Part shown: piece after piece, positions 1-5,912 of the stretch | Position numbering within the stretch: the first letter of the stretch is position 1 | How the letters are laid out: every line of letters starts with the position of its first letter | NCBI GenBank assembly: GCA_038745625.1 | Contig: JBCDLG010000129.1 | Coordinates: 1-7,802, forward strand | Direction: 5' to 3' | DNA from: Parvularcula sp038745625 | GTDB taxonomy: Bacteria > Pseudomonadota > Alphaproteobacteria > Caulobacterales > Parvularculaceae | Length of the DNA: 7,802 nucleotides | The notes under the pieces: generated by a model | Seen by the model: only the letters and a program-made list of their open reading frames with translations | Database searches by the model: none | Told to the model about the DNA's origin: nothing | Translations under genes and position numbers: made by a program

Positions 1-248
1 CCCTCATCGGTGCGCAGCTCATCGAGGCGCACAATCCGCTGCCGGACAGTCACCAGACCATTGATCACCCAGTAGAGCGAGCCGCCATCAAGCAGATCCT
101 CCGCCCGCTTGGGCATCATCCGCGTGACGTGGTGGACATAGCCCTCAAGCGCTGTACCTTTATTCCGTTCAAAGACCGTTTTTTGCCAGGCGGCGTGACT
201 ATCGAGTCCTGTTGCGCCTGCCGCGAGCTTGATGAGGTGGACGGTCAT
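1..248 (-). CDS. DUF1489 family protein, 5' part (runs off left edge)
   Basis: An open frame reads leftward from an ATG at 248 to the window edge, giving 82 residues with no stop. The N-terminus starts MTVHLIKLAAG. Residues 40-78 carry the block HVTRMMPKRAEDLLDGGSLY followed by WVINGLVTVRQRI, which I recognise as the signature of DUF1489 (COG5458), a small conserved protein of about 140 residues found mainly in Alphaproteobacteria and of unknown function. A little over half of the protein is therefore visible. The start lies 7 bp downstream of the lysozyme stop on the same strand, so co-transcription is likely; I see no strong Shine-Dalgarno sequence before it. No catalytic motif or membrane segment is visible. 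The family call rests on remembered family pattern; the function is unknown. Confidence 0.82.
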   Translation of the reverse strand, partial: MTVHLIKLAAGATGLDSHAAWQKTVFERNKGTALEGYVHHVTRMMPKRAEDLLDGGSLYWVINGLVTVRQRIVRLDELRTDE

Positions 249-255
249 AGAGGCG

Positions 256-1230
256 CTAATGTCCGCGGACGCGCGCCACCTCCTGTGCCCGCGCCTTCTT
301 CATCGAGTGCCGCGACGCGCGTTTGGCCAAGATGTAGAAAAGGAAGTAGCAAAGCCCGAGGCCAATAGAGAGGATCCAAAGCGGCAGGTCGGTGATCAAG
401 GGCGAGAGGATCTGCCGCGTCAGGCCAAGCCGCTCCGCCATATCTGGCGCGTAAGAGTCCAGCAGCAAGGCACCACCCATCAGTGTCAGGATCACCGCGA
501 GAAACGCGGCAAGCACGACACCAACGGTCACGCCAATATCTTCGCGTTCCTCGGCCTTCGCAATAATCATCTTAGAAGGATCACCCATCAGTGCATGGCT
601 TGCTGCGTAGAGGGCCGAGAGCCGCCCCTCGATTTCGTCCTGTGTCAGTGCCCGGCCTTTGTCTTTGCGGTAGCTGTCAAAATCAACCAGCGGCGCATGG
701 GTGACCTCGCTCGGCGCGAGCACCTGGCCGTCGCATTCATCCGCAGGCGCGACTTCTGAGGTCGGGATCACAAGTTCAGCATCAGTCGGCATCAGGAAGA
801 GGGATTTCTCCGCGGCGCGCCGACGGACCAGGCCGTCAAGCTTCATCAGCTTGCCGTCGACCCGGGCCCTGGTCCAACGCTCAAACGCCTCCGCTGCGCC
901 GAGCTTATCGCCCTCGTTCAGCTTTTTGAGGACCGTCGAGCGTTTGAAATTGTCGGCGCCAATATTGAAGATGAAGGAGACGAGCGCGTCATGCTCGTTT
1001 TGGTTGAGGGGCGTGCGCACCGAATCGCGCAGCAGCTTCTCGATCGGCCCGACATCGGCCATCAGAAGATTGGTCGCTTCGCGCTGACTGACATCCTGCA
1101 TCGGCCGCTGAGTCTGGTGGCCATAACCCACGACATAGGTGCCGTCGCCGCGGCGTTCATCGAGCCGCGGGGCTGAGGAGTAGCCCTCGTAAGCCTTGAT
1201 CAGATTGAGACCTGTGTCTCCAGTCTGCAT
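256..1230 (-). CDS. GH24-type lysozyme with C-terminal two-helix membrane region
   Basis: The protein has 324 residues. Residues 1-145 resemble phage-type lysozymes (GH24, N-acetylmuramidases that cut peptidoglycan): LIKAYEGY with candidate catalytic Glu15, Asp24 nine residues later (same spacing as Glu11-Asp20 in T4 lysozyme), VVGYGH at 33-38, and LNQNEHDALVSFIFNIG at 75-91. The third catalytic position, Thr26 in T4, aligns to Val33, with three extra residues before it. There is no N-terminal signal peptide. Residues 146-230 are a linker. Two strongly hydrophobic segments follow at about 233-257 and 281-302, then a very basic tail (KRASRHSMKKARAQEVARVR). A usual phage lysozyme is about 150-170 residues, so the C-terminal half is an addition. 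The ATG at 1230 has only a G-rich stretch before it, and no earlier in-frame start is evident. No other phage genes are nearby, so it looks chromosomal. It could be a cell-wall enzyme, a domesticated endolysin, or a non-enzymatic membrane protein. Confidence 0.8.
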   Translation of the reverse strand: MQTGDTGLNLIKAYEGYSSAPRLDERRGDGTYVVGYGHQTQRPMQDVSQREATNLLMADVGPIEKLLRDSVRTPLNQNEHDALVSFIFNIGADNFKRSTVLKKLNEGDKLGAAEAFERWTRARVDGKLMKLDGLVRRRAAEKSLFLMPTDAELVIPTSEVAPADECDGQVLAPSEVTHAPLVDFDSYRKDKGRALTQDEIEGRLSALYAASHALMGDPSKMIIAKAEEREDIGVTVGVVLAAFLAVILTLMGGALLLDSYAPDMAERLGLTRQILSPLITDLPLWILSIGLGLCYFLFYILAKRASRHSMKKARAQEVARVRGH

Positions 1231-1385
1231 CCCGCCCCCATCGTGCGCTCGGCCTTTTCTGGCCCCATCACCCGCCCCATGTTGTTACCATGGGCAGTCT
1301 TCGATGAATAGCGGATGGTTGCCTGAGTGTTAACCTCTGGCGCCCGGTTCTTGCGTTAGATACGAGAAAATTAGTTGGGGAGAGC
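1231..1385. promoter_or_regulatory. Divergent intergenic region between lysozyme and nfeD-type gene
   Basis: These 155 bases separate two divergently transcribed genes and must hold the promoters of both. I cannot assign -35 and -10 boxes with confidence. An A/T-richer stretch at 1356-1374 precedes the protease gene and could contain its -10 element. GGGGAG at 1377-1382 is the likely ribosome binding site of the protease. A small inverted repeat lies at 1276-1294. Confidence 0.4.
1276..1294. repeat. Inverted repeat, 6-bp arms, 7-nt spacer
   Basis: CCCATG at 1276-1281 is mirrored by CATGGG at 1289-1294 around TTGTTAC. It sits between two divergent genes, a usual place for an operator. Arms of 6 bp are short and may arise by chance, so a regulatory role is only possible. 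Confidence 0.25.
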
Positions 1386-2867
1386 GTGGTGACGAAGATG
1401 GTTCGCGTATTCGGCGCAATCCTTATGGCCCTTGGGCTTATTGGGTTTGTGGCTCCGTCTCTGATTGCCCAGGATGCCACCAAGCGCGGCACAGTGCTGA
1501 GCCTCAAGGGCCCCGTCACCCCGACCGCCGCCAATTATCTGGAAAGAGAAATCGGCGCTGCCTCGTTGCGCGGCGATTCGTTGGTGATTCTCGAGATCGA
1601 TACGCCAGGCGGGCTCGTGACCTCCATGCAGTCGATCGTCCAGACGATTCTCGCCTCCGACACGCCGGTGGTGACCTATGTCGCGCCACAAGGCGCGCGG
1701 TCAGCCAGCGCCGGGCTCTATATCATGTACGCCGCCCATGTCTCCGCCATGGCACCCGCCACCAACACAGGCTCAGCCACCCCGATTGAGATCGGCGGCG
1801 GAGGCGGCGGTGAGCCGCTCTTCCCCGAGTCGCCGGTGGAAGAGCCCGCGAGCGAGGACGCGACATCCGAGGCAACCGATGAAGAGGCCTCTGAAGAGGT
1901 GTCCGACGACACCGCCGCCGACGAGCCTGTCGATATCTCCAACGAGGCCTCGTTGCGCGGCAAAGTCATCGAAGACGCCGTCGCCTACATCAAAGGGCTC
2001 GCCGAGCTCCGCGGCCGCAACGCAGAATGGGCGGAGAAAGCCGTGCGCCCGCCCTCCGCCAGCATCACCGCCTCCGAAGCGCTAGAGCTCGGCGTCATCG
2101 AGATCGTCGCGAAAAACCGCGCGGAGCTTTTGGAGATGCTCGATGGGCGGGAGGTCGAGGTCGCAAGCGGCATGGTGACGCTTGAGACGTCCGATGTGAC
2201 CGTCGTCGAGGTTGAACCGACGACGCTGGAGCTGATCCTCGGCTTTTTCGCTGACCCCAATGTGGCCGCGATCCTCTTCTCGCTCGGCACGCTGGGGATC
2301 ACCGTGGAGCTTTGGAACCCCGGCTCCATCTTCCCAGGCGTGTTCGGAGCGATCTGCCTGCTGCTCGCCTTTTACAGCTTCCAAGTCCTGCCGGAGAACG
2401 GGCTGTTCCTCGCCGTGATCGGCCTTGGTTTCTTGCTCATTATGCTAGAGGCCTTTGTCGCCTCCGCAGGGCTATCGGCAATCGCGGGGATGTCACTGGT
2501 CGGTATCGGGCTTTATTATCTGTTCCCCGATGAATTCCGGGTCAGCCTGTCACTGATCATCGGCTTTATGGCCATTGCCGGCATCTTGGTCGCCCTCCTC
2601 CTTTGGGAAATTGTGAAGTCCCGCGGCCACGGACCGCTTATCGGCAAAGAAGCCATCCGTGCACGCAATGGCCGGGTTGAGGAATGGGACGGCGAAGAAG
2701 GTTGGGTCATCGTTGATGGCGAGCGCTGGCGCGCCCGCTCGAAACAGCCGCTGCAGCCTGGCGACCCAGTGAAGGTTCAAGAGGTCGACGGCCTCGTCCT
2801 TGTCGTTCGCAAGGCTTCCGCCAAACAAGGCTTCCGCCTACCGATTAAACCATTGGAGACCCGATAA
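1386..2867 (+). CDS. NfeD-type membrane-bound ClpP-class serine protease
   Basis: The 493-residue protein has the full layout of long NfeD (NfeD1b) proteins. A hydrophobic signal segment (6-28) is followed by a ClpP-like protease domain (about 35-255), several membrane segments (about 292-310, 317-333, 340-358, 361-379, 386-409) and a C-terminal NfeD OB-fold (about 413-476). The Ser-Lys dyad known from the archaeal homologue PH1510 is present: Ser108 in RSASAGLYI and Lys203 in AYIKGLAELRGRNAEWAEKA. The family is thought to degrade or trim membrane proteins, notably the C-terminus of its stomatin partner, encoded next here. Residues 137-188 are an odd insertion: six glycines and then a run with 16 acidic residues in 38 and no Lys or Arg. 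The longest frame starts at GTG 1386. GGGGAG at 1377-1382 is better spaced for GTG 1389, and ATG 1398 is also possible. The stop overlaps the next start. Confidence 0.92.
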   Translation: MVTKMVRVFGAILMALGLIGFVAPSLIAQDATKRGTVLSLKGPVTPTAANYLEREIGAASLRGDSLVILEIDTPGGLVTSMQSIVQTILASDTPVVTYVAPQGARSASAGLYIMYAAHVSAMAPATNTGSATPIEIGGGGGGEPLFPESPVEEPASEDATSEATDEEASEEVSDDTAADEPVDISNEASLRGKVIEDAVAYIKGLAELRGRNAEWAEKAVRPPSASITASEALELGVIEIVAKNRAELLEMLDGREVEVASGMVTLETSDVTVVEVEPTTLELILGFFADPNVAAILFSLGTLGITVELWNPGSIFPGVFGAICLLLAFYSFQVLPENGLFLAVIGLGFLLIMLEAFVASAGLSAIAGMSLVGIGLYYLFPDEFRVSLSLIIGFMAIAGILVALLLWEIVKSRGHGPLIGKEAIRARNGRVEEWDGEEGWVIVDGERWRARSKQPLQPGDPVKVQEVDGLVLVVRKASAKQGFRLPIKPLETR

Positions 2868-3619
2868 TGGGCGCTTTGACCCTTCTTGTTCCTCTTCTTG
2901 CCTTTGGCTTTGTCATCATCCAAGCGATCTTCAAGATCCTCCGCGAGTATGAGCGCGGCGTGGTCTTCACCCTGGGTAAGGTGGGCCGCCGCGCAGCGGG
3001 TCCGGGCATTGTGCTCCTCATCCCCGTTGTGCAGCAGATGCGGAAAGTCGATATGCGGACGATCGTTACCGACGTGCCGCCGCAGGACGTGATTTCGCGC
3101 GACAACGTCTCGGTGAACGTGAACGCCGTGATTTATTTTCGGGTCATCGATGCCGTGCGGGCCGTGGTGCAGGTTGAGAACTTCATGGAAGCGACCTCGC
3201 AGCTTGCGCAGACCACGCTTCGCTCCGTGCTCGGTAAACATGACCTCGACCAGATGCTGCAAGAGCGGGATAAACTGAACAAAGACATTCAGCAGATCCT
3301 TGATGAGCAGACCGAGGCCTGGGGCATCAAGGTCGCCAATGTCGAGATCAAGCGGGTCGATGTCGCCGAGTCGATGATCCGCGCGATCGCTCGGCAGGCT
3401 GAGGCCGAGCGGGAACGCCGCGCGAAGGTCATCCTGGCTGAAGGTGAACAGCAGGCTGCCGCCAAGCTGGCCGAGGCCGCCCAGGTGCTGGCGCAGCAGG
3501 ACGGCTCGATGCAGCTGCGCTACCTCAACACGCTGCAGGAAATCGCAGGCGACCAGACCAACACGATCGTCTTCCCCTTCGCGCCTGATGACGTGAAGAA
3601 GATGTTTCGCGGCCAGTAA
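2867..3619 (+). CDS. Slipin / prokaryotic stomatin (SPFH domain membrane protein)
   Basis: This 250-residue protein is a typical slipin. It has an N-terminal membrane segment (about 3-23), a juxtamembrane REYERGVVFTLGK motif (26-38), an SPFH/Band-7 domain (about 25-190) including ISRDNVSVNVNAVIYFRV (76-93), then a charged, alanine-rich predicted coiled coil (about 172-212) and a conserved end, TNTIVFPFAPDDVKKMF (231-247). Such proteins form oligomers on the inner membrane and organise or protect membrane proteins. In archaea the stomatin partner is cut in its C-terminal hydrophobic stretch by the NfeD protease, and residues 232-247 are the candidate equivalent here. The ATG shares its A with the TAA stop of the protease gene (TAATG), with GGAG at 2855-2858 eight bases upstream, so translation is probably coupled. 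Length is normal and nothing is missing. The related HflK/HflC and flotillin groups fit less well. Confidence 0.93.
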   Translation: MGALTLLVPLLAFGFVIIQAIFKILREYERGVVFTLGKVGRRAAGPGIVLLIPVVQQMRKVDMRTIVTDVPPQDVISRDNVSVNVNAVIYFRVIDAVRAVVQVENFMEATSQLAQTTLRSVLGKHDLDQMLQERDKLNKDIQQILDEQTEAWGIKVANVEIKRVDVAESMIRAIARQAEAERERRAKVILAEGEQQAAAKLAEAAQVLAQQDGSMQLRYLNTLQEIAGDQTNTIVFPFAPDDVKKMFRGQ

Positions 3620-3622
3620 ACC

Positions 3623-5899
3623 TCAGACTGCGGTGTAAAGCGGGATACCCAACCGTTCCGCCGCTACACGGATCCGGTCCCGCAACGGCTCATCTGTCTC
3701 TTCCGTGAGCAGAGCATCGATATCAGCCTGCAGCGCTTCGCGATCAATGTGCCGCACCATGTGCTTGAGCGGCATGATTGCGCTCGCGGGAACGGATAGC
3801 CGATCGCAACCAATCGCGATCAGCGCGATCGCCATCAGAGGGTCTGCGGCCTGCTCGCCGCAATAGGAGACGGGCGTTTTGTGCTTATGCCCCTTCTCGA
3901 CGACGTCCTTCAAAAAGCCGATGAAATCCGTGCTGAGATAATCATAGCGCGCTGAAACGAGCTCGCTCTCGCGATCCGCGGCGAAGAAAAACTGCGCAAG
4001 ATCATTACCGCCGATCGACAGAAAATCGGCCTCGGTCGCGAGCCGATCAGCGCCCCACGCCGCTGACGGGATCTCCACCATCGCGCCGACCTCAAGCGAG
4101 CGCGGCGGCGCCTGACGAAGCTTGATCGCTCTTTGTAGTTCCTTGTCGATGATCGACCGCGCGACGATCAATTCATCCTTGGTCGTCACAAGCGGTAAAA
4201 GAATGCTCAACGGCCGACCATCGGCGGCAGCTATCAGGGCACGGATCTGCATGCGTAGGAGACCCTCGCGGTCGATCGCCATCCTCAGACCGCGCCAACC
4301 CATGGCAGGGTTCGCCTCCAGCGGTCCGTGCATATAGCCTGCGCGCTTATCCGAGCCGAGATCGGCCGTGCGGAAGACGACGCGGCTATCGCCCGCCTCA
4401 TCAAGGACGGAACGATAATATTCGGTTTGCTCGGTAACGGTGGGTAGGGTTCGTCCAACCAGGAACTGAAGCTCTGTCCGGAACAAGCCAACGCCCTCGG
4501 CACCGACCTCCTCCAAGAGGCTCAAATCCATCACCAGGCCGGCATTCATCTCGATGCCGACCAGGGCGCCGTCGACGGTGACAGCGGGCTCGTCCTTGCG
4601 CTGGGCAAATTTCGCGATCTGCTCTGAGCGGATCCGCGCCTTGTCCTCGAAGGTCTCGATGCCCTGCGGGGTCGGCCGGAGGAACACCTCACCGCTCGCG
4701 CCGTCGACAATGATATCATCGCCCGGCTCAGCGCGATCGATCACACCGCCAACGCCGCTCACCATTGGTAGGCGCAGCGAGCGCGCAACCACGGCCGCGT
4801 GGCTGTTGGACGACGCCTCCGTCAGGACAAGCCCCGAAAGCTTCGACCGGTCGAGCTCCAAAAGCTCGGCTGGACCCAACGTCTCTGCCAACACGACCGC
4901 GTTCTCCGGGAGCTGATGCTCGGTTTCTTCACCGCCGAGCGTTTTCAACAGGCGGCGCGAGAGATCATCAAGATCATGCATCCGTTCGCGCAAATAGGGG
5001 TCGGCGGCTTTGCGCATCTGGGTGCGGTTTTCCGCCTGCACCTGCTCGACGGCCGCCTCAGCCGTGAGGCCCGCCATGATCTTCTCTTCGATCCGCCGGG
5101 CCCAGCCGCGGTCATAGGCAAAGAGGCGATAAACCTCGAGCACCTCGCGGCTTATATTGCTCAGCGCCCGGTCTTGCGCGATCATATCGTCTACGGATTT
5201 TTGCAGTGTGGCAATGCCGTCCGAGAGCTTCTGCCGCTCTGCCGCAAGGTCGTCGGAGAAGACCTGCCGCGTGATCCGTTGCGGCTGGAGGAGATAGACA
5301 ACGCCGCGCACCACGCCGGGGACAATGGCCGTGCCCAATGCGTGCTCCGGCCCGTGGACGATCTCTTCGACATCCGCGACCTCGCGTTCGGACAAGAACC
5401 GTTCCGACGAGATGATCTCCGCGAGCACCGTCGAGACCAATTGGGCCGCCTCGATCTCATCTTCGGCATAGGCGCGGGTGGTTTGGTTTTGGATGGTGAG
5501 CACGCCGATGACGCTACCCGACCTGATGATGGGCACACCTAAAAAGGCGTTCAGTTCGTCCTCACCGGTCTCCTCACGAAAGGCAAACTCTGGATGCTGA
5601 TGAGCCCGGCGGAGATTGATCGGCCGACCGGTGCGCGCGACGAGGCCGACCAAGCCCTCAGTCCATGCGAGCCTGGTTTTGTGCACCGCATCCTTGCGCA
5701 AACCCTCCGTAGCCGTCAGTTCGAGAGCGTCATCAGCGCGGCGCACATAAATGGAGCAGACATCGGCCACCATGTTGCGCGCGATGGCCTCAACAAGGTG
5801 GTCAAGACGCGTTTGCGCATCCGACTCTTCGGCCATCACCTCGCGCAGCTGCCTCAGCAGTACGCGCGGCGTGGGTGCCGTGCGGGGCGGAAGGTTCAT
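3623..5899 (-). CDS. ptsP: Nitrogen PTS Enzyme I, phosphoenolpyruvate-protein phosphotransferase with GAF domain
   Basis: With the ATG at 5899 the protein has 758 residues, the usual size for PtsP. It transfers phosphate from phosphoenolpyruvate to the NPr carrier in the regulatory nitrogen PTS, in the cytoplasm. In this numbering there is a GAF sensor domain (about 26-170; in homologues it can sense glutamine), then the helical carrier-binding domain, then the swivelling domain with phospho-accepting His367 in EASSNSHAAVVARSLRLPMV, then the PEP-binding TIM barrel. Barrel motifs are RTADLGSDK (510-518), NPAMGWRGLR (530-539), MVEIPSA (607-613), SIGGNDLAQFFFAADR (628-643) and the catalytic cysteine in SYCGEQAADP (Cys680). 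The frame stays open to an ATG at 5962 inside lysC. I prefer 5899 because AAGGG lies seven bases upstream and family similarity begins only about 9 residues later. It follows lysC at 10 bp, so the two are probably co-transcribed. The His-protein and EIIA-Ntr partners are not in the window. Confidence 0.95.
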   Translation of the reverse strand: MNLPPRTAPTPRVLLRQLREVMAEESDAQTRLDHLVEAIARNMVADVCSIYVRRADDALELTATEGLRKDAVHKTRLAWTEGLVGLVARTGRPINLRRAHQHPEFAFREETGEDELNAFLGVPIIRSGSVIGVLTIQNQTTRAYAEDEIEAAQLVSTVLAEIISSERFLSEREVADVEEIVHGPEHALGTAIVPGVVRGVVYLLQPQRITRQVFSDDLAAERQKLSDGIATLQKSVDDMIAQDRALSNISREVLEVYRLFAYDRGWARRIEEKIMAGLTAEAAVEQVQAENRTQMRKAADPYLRERMHDLDDLSRRLLKTLGGEETEHQLPENAVVLAETLGPAELLELDRSKLSGLVLTEASSNSHAAVVARSLRLPMVSGVGGVIDRAEPGDDIIVDGASGEVFLRPTPQGIETFEDKARIRSEQIAKFAQRKDEPAVTVDGALVGIEMNAGLVMDLSLLEEVGAEGVGLFRTELQFLVGRTLPTVTEQTEYYRSVLDEAGDSRVVFRTADLGSDKRAGYMHGPLEANPAMGWRGLRMAIDREGLLRMQIRALIAAADGRPLSILLPLVTTKDELIVARSIIDKELQRAIKLRQAPPRSLEVGAMVEIPSAAWGADRLATEADFLSIGGNDLAQFFFAADRESELVSARYDYLSTDFIGFLKDVVEKGHKHKTPVSYCGEQAADPLMAIALIAIGCDRLSVPASAIMPLKHMVRHIDREALQADIDALLTEETDEPLRDRIRVAAERLGIPLYTAV

Positions 5900-5904
5900 G
5901 GCCC

Positions 5905-5912
5905 TACCCTTA
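5905..5912 (-). promoter_or_regulatory. Ribosome binding site of ptsP overlapping the lysC stop codon
   Basis: On the minus strand the sequence reads TAAGGGTAGGGCCATG: the TAA is the lysC stop and its last two bases form the AAGGG that precedes the ptsP ATG by seven bases. This decides the ptsP start in favour of 5899 and suggests that ribosomes finishing lysC feed ptsP initiation. Confidence 0.6.

Noticed and set aside
229..759. A 176-codon plus-strand frame opposite the lysozyme gene
   Set aside because: It covers the 3' half of the lysozyme gene, the sequence is Arg/His-rich and low in hydrophobic order, and there is no ribosome binding site; the minus-strand gene explains the region better.
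2777..3262. A 161-codon minus-strand frame across the protease-slipin junction
   Set aside because: It is antisense to two well-supported genes and its translation is rich in His, Arg and Asn in the way typical of antisense frames.
3640..3683. Possible terminator hairpin (GCGGGAT and GTCCCGC) downstream of the slipin gene
   Set aside because: The arms match imperfectly, lie 29 bases apart inside ptsP, and no T-run follows in either direction.
4799..5542. A 247-codon open frame on the plus strand opposite ptsP
   Set aside because: It lies wholly inside ptsP, whose domains and active-site residues are unmistakable; its translation shows no recognisable family and looks like a high-G+C shadow frame.
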